Source of the DNA: Sphingomonas sanguinis NBRC 13937
GTDB taxonomy: Bacteria > Pseudomonadota > Alphaproteobacteria > Sphingomonadales > Sphingomonadaceae
Assembly: GCF_001591005.1 (NCBI RefSeq)
Contig: NZ_BCTY01000041.1
Location: 1-33,008, forward strand
Direction: 5' to 3'
Length of the DNA: 33,008 nt
Positions 9,526 through 17,626 of the stretch are shown in pieces. Every line of letters starts with the position of its first letter. The stretch's first letter is position 1. The notes under the pieces are model-generated. The model worked only from the letters and a program-made list of their open reading frames with translations. It ran no database searches and was not told the origin of the DNA. The position numbers and the translations under genes were made by a program.

Positions 9526-10749
9526 ATGAATCGCAACCTCACCGAAGACCGCCCGACCTTCGTCACCCATCTGGAATGCTCGCTGACCGGCGAGCGCTAT
9601 GAGGCGGACCAGCTTCACGGCCTGTCGCGCGCAGGCCGCCCGCTGCTGGTCCGCTACGATCTGGAGGCGCTGGGCCGGGCGGTGTCGCGCGACACCATCG
9701 CCGCGCGCGAGACGGACTTGTGGCGCTGGCGCGAACTGCTGCCCGTGCGGCGCACCGACAGCATCGTCTCGCTGGGCGAAATCGAAACGCCGCTGATCCC
9801 CATCCCGCGTTCGGGCGGCGGATCGGTGCTGGTCAAGGATGAGGGGCGGCTGCCCACCGGCTCGTTCAAGGCGCGCGGGCTGGTCATGGCGGTGGCGATG
9901 GCGCGCGAGCTGGGCGTGACCCGGATCGCGATGCCGACCAACGGCAATGCGGGCGCGGCACTCGCCGCCTATGCCGCGCGCTGCGGGATCGAGACCGTCA
10001 TCCTCTGCCCGGAGGAAACGCCCGAAGTGAATGTCCGCGAGATCGCCGCCCAGGGCGCGCGCGTCTGGCGGGTCAACGGCCAGATCGACGAGTGCGGCGC
10101 GATCGTCGGGCGCGGCGCGGCTGAGGGGCGCTGGTTCGACTTCTCGACGCTGAAGGAACCGTACCGGATCGAAGGCAAGAAGACGATGGGGCTGGAACTC
10201 GCCGCTCAGTTGGGGTGGGAGTTGCCCGATGCGATCTTCTACCCGACCGGCGGTGGCACCGGCCTGATCGGCATGTGGAAGGCGTTCGACGAAATGGAGC
10301 GGCTGGGCTGGATCGGATCGAAACGCCCACGGATGTACGCGGTGCAGGCGAGCGGCTGCGCCCCCATCGTCCGCGCTTATGAAGCGGGCGAGGACCATGC
10401 CGAACGCTGGGAGGATGCCGCGACGGTGGCGGCGGGCATCCGCGTGCCGAAGGCGGTCGGCGACTTCCTGATCCTACGCGCGGTCCGCGAATCCGGTGGC
10501 GCGGCGCTGGCGGTGGGCGACCCGGCGATCCTGAAGGCGGTGGAGGATTGCGCCAAGAAGGACGGCCTGCTGCTCTGTCCCGAGGGCGGCGCGACGCTGG
10601 CGGCGTACCAACAGGCGGTGCGCGACAATCTGGTCGATGAGGATGAGCGCGTGGTGCTGTTCAACTGCGCGACGGGGCTGAAATACCCGATGCCCGAGGC
10701 GGGGCAGTGGCTGGACAAGAACGGGGCGATCGATCTGGGGGCGCTGTAG
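9526..10749 (+). CDS. thrC: Threonine synthase, PLP-dependent
   Basis: A 407-residue fold-type II PLP enzyme. It begins with HLECSLTGERYEADQLHGLSRAGRPLLVRYDL, the zinc-ribbon-like N-terminus seen in plant/archaeal-type threonine synthases, although only one Cys remains. The PLP lysine is K115 in TGSFKARG. The cofactor phosphate-binding loop is YPTGGGTGLIG near 240-250, and the C-terminal segment is CPEGGATLAAYQ. It should convert O-phosphohomoserine to threonine in the cytoplasm. Related PLP lyases (threonine dehydratase, cysteate synthase) are less likely given the N-terminus. The ATG at 9526 has GGCTGGGG just upstream. A 7-bp dyad (AGCCTAT/ATAGGCT) occupies the gap after the SDR gene. Confidence 0.82.
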   Translation: MNRNLTEDRPTFVTHLECSLTGERYEADQLHGLSRAGRPLLVRYDLEALGRAVSRDTIAARETDLWRWRELLPVRRTDSIVSLGEIETPLIPIPRSGGGSVLVKDEGRLPTGSFKARGLVMAVAMARELGVTRIAMPTNGNAGAALAAYAARCGIETVILCPEETPEVNVREIAAQGARVWRVNGQIDECGAIVGRGAAEGRWFDFSTLKEPYRIEGKKTMGLELAAQLGWELPDAIFYPTGGGTGLIGMWKAFDEMERLGWIGSKRPRMYAVQASGCAPIVRAYEAGEDHAERWEDAATVAAGIRVPKAVGDFLILRAVRESGGAALAVGDPAILKAVEDCAKKDGLLLCPEGGATLAAYQQAVRDNLVDEDERVVLFNCATGLKYPMPEAGQWLDKNGAIDLGAL

Positions 10750-10758
10750 GTTACACCC

Positions 10759-11019
10759 CTATATCCCCGTACTAGAGAATATTCCTATTGTCATCCAAAT
10801 CGCCACCCCTGAAAAAAGGGCGGCAGCAAAAGCGATATTGAACGCCCGCCGTTTCAACGAGAAAAAGAAAACAGCCAAACCTAGTACGAGGGCAGGTATC
10901 GTTATAATCAGAGCGAATACGGCCACGTGCCATTCTCTATACCCGATAAGTGACAGGTCCGAGAACACAGGAATTTGATTTAGGGAATTCCTTAGCGCCG
11001 AACAATTCCTGTCCTGCAT
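10759..11019 (-). CDS. Small two-TM hypothetical membrane protein
   Basis: An 86-residue frame from ATG 11019; a TTG at 11043 would add eight residues. It is not recognised. Two hydrophobic helices are clear: about 32-54 (VAVFALIITIPALVLGLAVFF) and about 62-81 (FNIAFAAALFSGVAIWMTIGI), joined by the basic loop SLKRR, so both ends probably lie on the same side of the membrane. Base composition is markedly more AT-rich than the flanking genes, which suggests foreign origin or relaxed constraint. It lies after the stop of threonine synthase (convergent) and after the permease gene. The ribosome-binding stretch AAGGAA is adjacent to the ATG, closer than usual, so expression is uncertain. Confidence 0.45.
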   Translation of the reverse strand: MQDRNCSALRNSLNQIPVFSDLSLIGYREWHVAVFALIITIPALVLGLAVFFFSLKRRAFNIAFAAALFSGVAIWMTIGIFSSTGI

Positions 11020-11059
11020 TTCCTTGGCTTTTCGCCAAGCCAACGGTGCACAAGGCGAT

Positions 11060-12313
11060 TCACCCGATCAGCAACCGAATCCCCAACGTCGCCAGCAACG
11101 CCAGCGGCATCGCGATCGCGCCGACCTTCAGGAAGGCGAGGAAACTCACATCCTCCCCCTCGCGCCGGATCGCCTGGAGCCACAGGATCGTCGCCAGCGA
11201 GCCCGTGACCGACAGGTTCGGGCCGAGGTCGACACCAATCAACAACGCGTCGGTGACGATCTGCGGCGGATGCGCCTGCGCGATCGCGCTGCTGGCGACC
11301 AGCCCGGCGGGCAGGTTGTTCATCGCGTTGCTGACAAAGGCCAGCGTCGTGCCTGACACCGCCGCCGCCCGCGTCGGGTCGACCAGCATGTCACGCAACC
11401 CCCGCGCCACCCAGGCAATCACGCCCGTCCGGTCGAGCGCCTCGACCAGCACGAACAGCCCCGCGACCAGCGGCAGCACGCCCCAGCTGACCGACCTGGC
11501 CAGCGTCAGCGGCGAGCGCCCCGCCAGCAGCGACACGATCACCGCCGTCGCGATCCCCGCCAATGCGGTCGGCAGGCCCAGTTCAATGTCCAGCGCCGAT
11601 ACGACGAGCAGCAACAGCGCCGTCAGCCCGATCCCCAGCATCGCCAGCTTGCCTCCCATCGACAGCGGGTCGCGAGTCACATCACTCTCGCAGTCCCCCG
11701 CGATCCGCGCCCGCTGGGTAAAGCGCAGCACCGCGAAGGTGACGAGGATCGACGCCAGTGACGGAAGTGCGAACGCCGCCATCCATGCGCCCAGCGGCGG
11801 CATGTGCCCACCATAGAGGACGAGGTTCGCCGGATTGGAGATGGGCAGCACGAAGCTCGCCGCATTGGCGATCAGCGCGCAGGCGAACAGCAAAGGCAGC
11901 GGATCGGCCTTTGCCTTCTTGGCCGCGACGAACACGGCGGGCGTCAGCACGACGGCGGTCGCGTCGTTGGACATGAAGGTCGTGACGACCACGCCCGTCG
12001 CGTAGACCAGTGCAAACAGCTTCGCGCGTGAGCGCCCCGCCATGTTGACGGCGGTCGCGGCGATCCAGTCGAACGCGCCGTGCTCGCGCGCCGTCTCGCT
12101 GAGCAGCATCATGCCGATCAGGAACAGATAGACGTCGGTGCCCTTCGCCACCGCCTGCCCCGCCTCACCCAGCGGCATGAGGCCGAGCACGATCAGCAGC
12201 ACCGCGCCCGCCACCGCCCAGATCCATTCGGGCCAGCGCATCGGCCGCGCGATCACACCCGCTGTGGACAGCCCCGCAATCGCCCAGGTGGCTCCGTATG
12301 CCAGCGTCACCAT
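11060..12313 (-). CDS. ArsB/SLC13-type anion permease
   Basis: A 417-residue polytopic membrane protein with about 11 hydrophobic segments. Characteristic family motifs are SNDATAVVLTPAVFVAAKKA, ISNPANLVLYGG and SNAMNNLPAG, the paired re-entrant loops of the ion transporter superfamily that includes ArsB, NhaD and SLC13. FVSNAMNNLPA resembles ArsB most. Arsenite export is thus possible but not shown; no arsR, arsC or arsA is present. The ATG at 12313 overlaps the end of the phosphoesterase gene by seven bases, implying translational coupling. It is the last gene of a three-gene operon (MFS, phosphoesterase, permease). The cargo could be an oxyanion or an organic anion linked to the phosphoesterase. 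Confidence 0.8.
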   Translation of the reverse strand: MVTLAYGATWAIAGLSTAGVIARPMRWPEWIWAVAGAVLLIVLGLMPLGEAGQAVAKGTDVYLFLIGMMLLSETAREHGAFDWIAATAVNMAGRSRAKLFALVYATGVVVTTFMSNDATAVVLTPAVFVAAKKAKADPLPLLFACALIANAASFVLPISNPANLVLYGGHMPPLGAWMAAFALPSLASILVTFAVLRFTQRARIAGDCESDVTRDPLSMGGKLAMLGIGLTALLLLVVSALDIELGLPTALAGIATAVIVSLLAGRSPLTLARSVSWGVLPLVAGLFVLVEALDRTGVIAWVARGLRDMLVDPTRAAAVSGTTLAFVSNAMNNLPAGLVASSAIAQAHPPQIVTDALLIGVDLGPNLSVTGSLATILWLQAIRREGEDVSFLAFLKVGAIAMPLALLATLGIRLLIG

Positions 12314-13413
12314 CCGCACCCATTCTTGTTGGGCCCGAGCTGGGCACCGTCGATCCCGGCGATAGGCCAGGCGCCGATCGCGTGGCAATCCTCGCCGGGT
12401 GCTACAGGCAGGCGACGCTTCGGGATGGCATGGGCGTCGCGGACCAGACAGTCGATCCGGTCATAACCGTCACCGCAGCGGACTTCGATCGCGTTCAGCC
12501 CTGCCGCCAGCGTCACGGTCGCCCGCCACAGGCCGTCCTCGCCCCGCGTCATCGGCGTGTCGCTATCGCCGACCCGCGCGACCGGCTGTCCTTCCGGGCC
12601 GAACAGCCGCGCGACGATCTCGACCGCACCCGGCCGAGGCACGTGATGCGGGTCGGTCGGGCGGGTGATGAGCCGGACATCGCCCGGCGACACGATCTGC
12701 ACATGCGGCCAGGCCGCATCCAGCCGCCGGAAGCGCCAGCTGACCACCCGGTCCTCAACACAGACGATGGTGAAGCCCGGTGCGCCGCCATCCTCCTCGA
12801 TCTGCGCCGTCGAGCGGGTCGCGCCATAGATCACGCGGCCGTCGTTCAGCAGCTCGTTATAATGCGTATGGCCGGTGTCGACGAAGGCGACCTCGCCGTC
12901 GATGAGCTGGCGCGCGATCGTGTCACCGTCCGCCGCCAGATCGCCGGGATAGGCATGCATGAAAACCAGCGGCACTTCGCCCAACGCCTTGGCCCGTGCC
13001 AGCTCCTCGGCCAGCTTGTTGCGGTGGTGCATGGTCAGCCGGAAATCGGGACCACCCGCCCCCGCCGACACCACGTCGAAAAACAGGCAGCGATGCCCGG
13101 CGATCACCTCCATCTCGGGGCGATTGGCCTTGGGGATCGCGGCCTCATAGTTCACCAAGTCGCCCGGCTCGAAATCATGGTCGCCGGGGATGATCCGCCA
13201 CGGCAGCGACAGTGTCGCAAGCGCGTCGATCATCTGGGCATATTGCTCGGGTGTACCGTGATTGGCGTTGTCGCCGGGCACGAAGACGAAGTCAGCAGCG
13301 CTCATTCGCGCATTCACCTGCGCAACGATGGTCTTCAGCCGGTCGAGGCCCTGCCAGTCATCGGCTTCGTCCAGATGCAGGTCGCCGATATGGACCCAAG
13401 CGATGCCGCTCAT
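12307..13413 (-). CDS. Calcineurin-like metallophosphoesterase
   Basis: A 368-residue cytoplasmic protein without a signal peptide. The metal motifs are in order: D11-x-H13 in HIGDLHLDE, PGDNANHG with D48, PGDHD near 76-80 (GDHD replacing the usual GNHD), H153 in FMHAYPGD, and DTGHTHYNE with H182 and H184. So the binuclear site looks complete apart from the N-to-D change. Residues about 250-320 look like a beta-sandwich appendage (TMTR..GLWRATVTLAAGLNAIEVR). Its ATG overlaps the MFS stop (ATGA at 13410-13413) and its end overlaps the permease start. The substrate is unknown; CpdA-like cyclic-nucleotide hydrolysis or phosphate-ester hydrolysis are options. Placement between two transporters suggests it acts on a transported compound. 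Confidence 0.85.
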   Translation of the reverse strand: MSGIAWVHIGDLHLDEADDWQGLDRLKTIVAQVNARMSAADFVFVPGDNANHGTPEQYAQMIDALATLSLPWRIIPGDHDFEPGDLVNYEAAIPKANRPEMEVIAGHRCLFFDVVSAGAGGPDFRLTMHHRNKLAEELARAKALGEVPLVFMHAYPGDLAADGDTIARQLIDGEVAFVDTGHTHYNELLNDGRVIYGATRSTAQIEEDGGAPGFTIVCVEDRVVSWRFRRLDAAWPHVQIVSPGDVRLITRPTDPHHVPRPGAVEIVARLFGPEGQPVARVGDSDTPMTRGEDGLWRATVTLAAGLNAIEVRCGDGYDRIDCLVRDAHAIPKRRLPVAPGEDCHAIGAWPIAGIDGAQLGPNKNGCGW

Positions 13414-14696
13414 GCCTCGGCCTCCTCGGGCTTGGCACCACCGGCGCAGGCGGGGCGCAATGTGCCCGCAAAGCCGATCCACAGTCCCAGGCTCGCCACC
13501 GCGAAACCGCCGAGAATGTAGAAGGCGATGTGATAGCCCAGCTCCTGCGCCAGCCAGCCGCCGATGGCGGGCGACAGCGACGCGCCGACGCCCTGGATGG
13601 TCATCACCGCGCCCTGCCCGACATTGACCCGGCCGGTGCCGCTGAGCAGGCACGCCACGAGGCCCGGTACCGCCACGCTCTGAAGGCCCGCGCCGATGCC
13701 GTCGAGCGCTTGGACCGGCCATACGCCCCAATGCTCGATAAAGGTGCCCGCCAGAAATCCACGCAAGGGGAGCGCGGCAAACGAGATCAGCAGGACCAGC
13801 CAATAACCGCGCCCGGCGGCGACCTTCATCGCCAGCAGGCTGGCGACGATCATCACCGCCTGCGCCACCATGACGGTGGTCGCGGTGAACATCGCCGCAT
13901 CGCCCTTGCCGGCACCGACCACGGCCATGCCGTACAGCGGCAGCATCGCACCGTTGCCCAGGTGGAAGCAGGCCAGCGCCCCCGCCAGGATCAGCATCGG
14001 CTTGTTGGACAGCAGCGCCTTGAAACCCTCGGCCTGGCCGCCTTCCTGATCGTCGCCGTCGTCATCCTCCAGCCCGCGCGCGGCGCGGTGATCGATGGCG
14101 CGCTCCGGGATCGACAGGACCGAGATGATCGCCAGCACGCCGAACGCGGCGGCGAGGAAGAAGATGGCGGGCATTCCGAACTTCCAGCCCAGATAGCCCG
14201 ACAAGCCCGCGCCGACCATGTTGCCCGCATGGTTCCACGCCTGATTGCGCCCGTTCTGCGCGTTGAAGCCCTTTTGCCGCACAACGCCCAACGTCATGCC
14301 GGTCACCGCCGGGCCGATCGCGGCACCGGCGATCGCGGTCGCGACCTGGCTGAACCCGACGACCACGCCCGCCTGCGACCAGAGGATCAGGAAGGAGGCG
14401 AGCACCGTGCAGATGCCGGTGATGACCACCACCCAGCGCTTCTTGTCGGTATGATCGATGAACGCGCCCGCAGGCACGGTCATCACCATCCCCGCGACGC
14501 CGCCCAGCGTCATGACCGAGCCGATCGGCCCGGTCTGCCAGCCGCGTTGTTGCAGGAAGACGCCCAGGAACGGGCCGATCCCCGCCTGCATGTCCGCCAT
14601 GAAGAAGTTCAGTGCCTGTAACCAGCGTGTCGCGCGGCGGCGATCCGCGGCGGCGGCCGGTTGCTGTGATCGGTCGGATAATGCTGCCGTGGCCAT
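13410..14696 (-). CDS. MFS transporter, first gene of coupled operon
   Basis: A 428-residue major facilitator with about 12 TM segments and a charged central loop (LEDDDGDDQEGG) at about 210-225. It opens with LQALNFFMADMQAGIGPFLGVFLQQRGW; the MFS signature is degenerate (GAFIDHTDKKRW after TM2). The ATG at 14696 is chosen because GGAG lies at the right distance upstream, and the remaining N-terminal extension lacks family character. A 190-base AT-rich gap upstream should carry the operon promoter. It overlaps the phosphoesterase start by four bases. The substrate is not identified; the NFFMAD..GPFLG type is found in proteobacterial exporters of unknown cargo. Confidence 0.85.
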   Translation of the reverse strand: MATAALSDRSQQPAAAADRRRATRWLQALNFFMADMQAGIGPFLGVFLQQRGWQTGPIGSVMTLGGVAGMVMTVPAGAFIDHTDKKRWVVVITGICTVLASFLILWSQAGVVVGFSQVATAIAGAAIGPAVTGMTLGVVRQKGFNAQNGRNQAWNHAGNMVGAGLSGYLGWKFGMPAIFFLAAAFGVLAIISVLSIPERAIDHRAARGLEDDDGDDQEGGQAEGFKALLSNKPMLILAGALACFHLGNGAMLPLYGMAVVGAGKGDAAMFTATTVMVAQAVMIVASLLAMKVAAGRGYWLVLLISFAALPLRGFLAGTFIEHWGVWPVQALDGIGAGLQSVAVPGLVACLLSGTGRVNVGQGAVMTIQGVGASLSPAIGGWLAQELGYHIAFYILGGFAVASLGLWIGFAGTLRPACAGGAKPEEAEA

Positions 14697-14886
14697 GAGG
14701 GGTCTCCGCGCTGTGCGGGGGCCCAACCCGGAAACACTTTGAAATATCCGAGACATTGCTGATTTATATTAGAAGGATGTGGGCCGAATGACGCAAACGA
14801 TTGACGTTACGGCAAAACTTGGGCGACCGGTCGCTGGCCGCCGGTCACTCCATGTCAAAAACTTCATGATTGCCGGACGAAACTTG
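14697..14886. other. Intergenic promoter region between two MFS genes
   Basis: This 190-base gap separates the end of the ACS-type MFS gene from the start of the MFS/phosphoesterase/permease operon. It is AT-richer than its surroundings around 14740-14785, with TAATATAAAT on the minus strand as a possible -10 region; no good -35 at ideal spacing was found. A 12-bp palindrome GCGACCGGTCGC is at 14823-14834, but it has no following T-run on either strand. Confidence 0.35.
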
Positions 14887-16161
14887 TCAGCCTGGGCGAG
14901 GCAGCCTCCGCTCGACCAGCACGACGCCCAGCGCGGCCAGCGCGGCCAGCGCCAGACAGGCCGCCAGGAACAGCATCGGCGCGGTGTCGCTGGCGGTGCG
15001 GTCGCGGATGGCGGGAACGATCGCTTGGGCGATGAAGCCGCCCAGATTGCCGACCGAGTTGATCGCGGCGAACCCCGCCGCCGCCCGGGCCCCCGACAGG
15101 AAGCGCGGCGGCAATGTCCAGAAGGCGGGCTGCCCCGAAAAGATCGCTGCCGCCCCCAGGCTCAGGCAAGCGAAGCGCAGCGGCACCGGCTCGACCACGA
15201 CGCTCAGGATCAGCAGGACCGCCCCCGCCAGCGCCGGTCCCGCCGCATGCCAGACCGGGTTGCGGTGCCGCGCGGCATGGCGGGGCACCGCCCATAGCGC
15301 CAGCGCGACCAGCGTCCAGGGAATGATGCCGAGCAGCCCGTTGACCGTATTCGACACCCCGAACCCACGAATGATCGTCGGCAACCAATAGCTGAGCCCA
15401 TAGGCCGCCAGCGGAAAGCCGATATAGACCAGACACAGCAGCAGCACGCGGGGGTCGCGCAGCACCGACAGGATGCTGCCATGCCCGCCATCTGGCTCCC
15501 CCGCCGCCAGTTCGGCCGCCAGCCAGTCCTTCTTTTCCTGCGTCAGCCACCGCGCGCTGCCGGGCTCGCGCGGCAGCGCAAACAGCACGACCGGGGCCAG
15601 CGCGATGGCGGGCACGCCGGTCGCCAGGAACACCCATTGCCAACCCGCCAGCCCCAGCGTCCCGTCCTGGTCGAGCAGCCACCCGCCGACCGCGCCGCCC
15701 ACCGCATTGGCGACCGCGCTCGCCAGCATGAACAGTCCCACTGCCCGGGCGCGGTAACGCACCGGGAACCACAGCGTCAGGACATAGAGCACGCCGGGAA
15801 AGAACCCCGCCTCGGCCGCGCCGAGCAGGAAGCGCAGGACATAGAAGACCGTCGCATTGGGGGTGAAGGCCAGCGCCACCGTGACCGCCCCCCAGCTGGC
15901 GATGATCCGCGCGAACCAGCGATGCGCCCCGACCCGGTGGAGCAAGACGTTGCTGGGCACCTCGAACAGGAAATAGCCGATGAAGAACAGCGACGCGCCC
16001 AGCCCGAACGCCGCCTCGCTCAACCCCAGCGCGCCGACCATCTGCAACTTGGCATAGGAGATGTTCTGCCGGTCGATATAGGCGACCAGATAGAGCAGGC
16101 CGAGCAGCGGCATCAGTCGCCACATGATCCGGCGGACGGTCGCCTGTTCCAGCGCGTTCAT
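14887..16161 (-). CDS. MFS transporter, anion:cation symporter (ACS) type
   Basis: A 424-residue major facilitator with about 12 TM helices. The opening RRIMWRLMPLLGLLYLVAYIDRQNISYAKLQM is the classic start of the ACS family (phthalate, tartrate, hexuronate and related carboxylate permeases), as is the FEVPSNVLLHRVGAHRWFARI stretch near 65-85. LWFPVRYRARAVGLFM near 125-140 is also typical. The ATG at 16161 has AGGAGAGAG directly upstream, which fixes the start against longer frames. It would import an organic acid with a proton. No catabolic genes adjoin it apart from the divergent VOC-fold protein, so the substrate cannot be named. Confidence 0.88.
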   Translation of the reverse strand: MNALEQATVRRIMWRLMPLLGLLYLVAYIDRQNISYAKLQMVGALGLSEAAFGLGASLFFIGYFLFEVPSNVLLHRVGAHRWFARIIASWGAVTVALAFTPNATVFYVLRFLLGAAEAGFFPGVLYVLTLWFPVRYRARAVGLFMLASAVANAVGGAVGGWLLDQDGTLGLAGWQWVFLATGVPAIALAPVVLFALPREPGSARWLTQEKKDWLAAELAAGEPDGGHGSILSVLRDPRVLLLCLVYIGFPLAAYGLSYWLPTIIRGFGVSNTVNGLLGIIPWTLVALALWAVPRHAARHRNPVWHAAGPALAGAVLLILSVVVEPVPLRFACLSLGAAAIFSGQPAFWTLPPRFLSGARAAAGFAAINSVGNLGGFIAQAIVPAIRDRTASDTAPMLFLAACLALAALAALGVVLVERRLPRPG

Positions 16162-16411
16162 GCTCTCTCCTGCGTTTCTTTCCCGCCCTTTCCATCCTGG
16201 TTCGGGACTTTGGGCCAGCCGCCCTTGTCGGCGGATCGCTTGCCGAAAGCCACCGCTAAAGCCGGAGAATTCCGCCGAAAAGCATCGGATCAGCACCCGA
16301 TGGGCAACACGGGGGCCATGCGTCGACGCTTCGCCACAACAGACCGGACGGGACTAGGCAGACGCCATGGCTTGCGGCACGATCGGCCCGCACTCCGAAA
16401 GACACCGCCCG

Positions 16412-16762
16412 ATGAACCACCATGTCGTCGCCATCGTCCCCGCCAACGACATGGACGAAAGCACCGCCTTCTACCGGCTGCTTGGGTTCGAGGTTGCGGC
16501 GGATTTCGGCCAGTATCGCATCCTGGAGGACGGACGCGGCTGGCACCTCCACCTGAACCACATGCCCGGCTGGCCGCCCCGCGTGGAGGACAACCCCTTC
16601 GGCCTGTACCTCTATGTCGAGGATGTCGATGCGGTGGCGGACAAGGTGCGCGACCGAATCATCGAACCCGGCACGCCGCATCCCAAACCCTGGGGCACCT
16701 ATGAATTCGCGATCAGCGATCCGACCGGGGTGCTGGTGCGGATCGGGCGGGTCTTGGCGTGA
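16412..16762 (+). CDS. VOC-superfamily (glyoxalase/bleomycin-resistance fold) protein
   Basis: A 116-residue single-domain protein. The N-terminal HHVVAIVPANDMDESTAFYRLLGF is the usual first beta-alpha unit, and the C-terminal YEFAISDPTGVLVRIGR is the closing strand with the D-P-x-G motif. Metal ligands are not clear: H-x-H in WHLHLNH near 50-56 and the Glu in PWGTYEF are candidates. The ATG at 16412 is chosen because the fold starts there; the ribosome-binding site is weak. Family members act as isomerases, dioxygenases or antibiotic-binding proteins; a standalone short member like this is often a ligand binder. Divergent from the ACS-type transporter. Confidence 0.82.
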   Translation: MNHHVVAIVPANDMDESTAFYRLLGFEVAADFGQYRILEDGRGWHLHLNHMPGWPPRVEDNPFGLYLYVEDVDAVADKVRDRIIEPGTPHPKPWGTYEFAISDPTGVLVRIGRVLA

Positions 16763-16895
16763 GCCGGGCGTAAACGGCCATGCCAGACGGGCCTCATGGC
16801 CCCTTGAGTGACCGACTGGCAGGCAGAGACTTCATACAAGGTACAGGGGCCGCGATTATCCTCTGGTCCGAAACGACCGGAAGGACAGGCGCACC

Positions 16896-17228
16896 TTGAA
16901 ACCGATGACATTTATACATGCGGCAGCGGGCGTGCTCGTTTTCTCAACGCCCGCTTGGTCGGCACCTGTCCGTGCATCGGCACAACCGGCGGCGACGCAT
17001 TCGTCATTCATCCTGTGGTGCGATTGCGACACGCCGAGCAAGCGCGCGCGCATCCAAAGGAAGATTGCGCAGGCCGGTGGCAAGGTCTTCTATGTGTACG
17101 AGCAGATGGGCGGTTTTGCGGTCACGGCCCCCGCCTCGATGGAAAAAAAGCTGCGCCGGATATCCGACGTTTACGGCGTATACCCTGACCGGGTCATAAG
17201 GCTCGGCGAGCCGGGCGGACCACAATAG
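16896..17228 (+). CDS. Small secreted protein resembling I9 protease inhibitor/S8 propeptide
   Basis: A 110-residue protein with a Sec signal (TFIHAAAGVLVFSTPAWSA, cleavage near 22-23). The start is TTG at 16896, with AAGGA at 16881-16885 ten bases upstream; ATG 16905 is the alternative. The mature part carries FILWCDCDTPSKRARIQRKIAQAGGKVFYVYEQMGGFAVTAPASMEKKLRRI followed by VYPDRVIRL. The order (strand, helix, G-G-K-V strand, G-F-A-V strand, helix, x-P-D-R-V strand) matches the inhibitor I9/peptidase S8 propeptide fold. No subtilisin-like protease gene is next to it. C-D-C is an unusual addition. The family match is by eye and needs profile support. It could inhibit or chaperone a secreted subtilase encoded elsewhere. 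Confidence 0.6.
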   Translation: MKPMTFIHAAAGVLVFSTPAWSAPVRASAQPAATHSSFILWCDCDTPSKRARIQRKIAQAGGKVFYVYEQMGGFAVTAPASMEKKLRRISDVYGVYPDRVIRLGEPGGPQ

Positions 17229-17291
17229 GTTGCCGGTGAGAGTTCGTTTCAGGAATAGGCGGTGGTGTCACGCGCCGACCGGCCCGTCCCA

Positions 17292-17471
17292 TCAATGCAG
17301 CTTGGCGATCGACAGCCCGTCTTCCTTCGCCCGCGCCTTCACCGACTCCTCGCTCCGGGTCAGCGCCTTGGCGATGGCCTTCAGGGCCATGCCCTTCTTG
17401 GCAAGAGTGTGCAGCTTCTGGATCTCGTCCTGGCGCCAGGGCTGGCGGTGTCGTTCAAAGCGTTCGGCCAT
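17292..17471 (-). CDS. Small HTH/SANT-like protein
   Basis: A 59-residue basic protein from ATG 17471. The sequence RQPWRQDEIQKLHTLAKKGMALKAIAKALTRSEESVKARAKEDGLSI has the W-x(3)-E-I-x(2)-L helix, a turn, and the I-A-x-x-L-x-R-S-x-x-S-V recognition-helix pattern of Myb/SANT-like and GcrA-like helix-turn-helix domains. Similar tiny proteins are common in alphaproteobacteria. It is probably a DNA-binding accessory factor; no target is indicated. Upstream in-frame residues lack similarity to this domain and are excluded. Convergent with the I9-like gene and divergent from the TonB-dependent receptor. Confidence 0.65.
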   Translation of the reverse strand: MAERFERHRQPWRQDEIQKLHTLAKKGMALKAIAKALTRSEESVKARAKEDGLSIAKLH

Positions 17472-17626
17472 ACCCCTATATAGGCCCGTCCCGCCCCGCT
17501 GACCATGGCCGCGCGTCGATGATGCCCGGATTACAAATGCGCCATGAAGCCTGAGGTCGCTTGCCATGGCATCGCAGTGCAGCAAGATAGCCCCTTCGGG
17601 AGACGTTATATCATTTGGGGTTGTCC

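Noticed and set aside
11023..11039. CTTGGC-TTTTC-GCCAAG hairpin after the permease gene as terminator
   Set aside because: A 6-bp stem without a following T-run on the minus strand; too weak to call.
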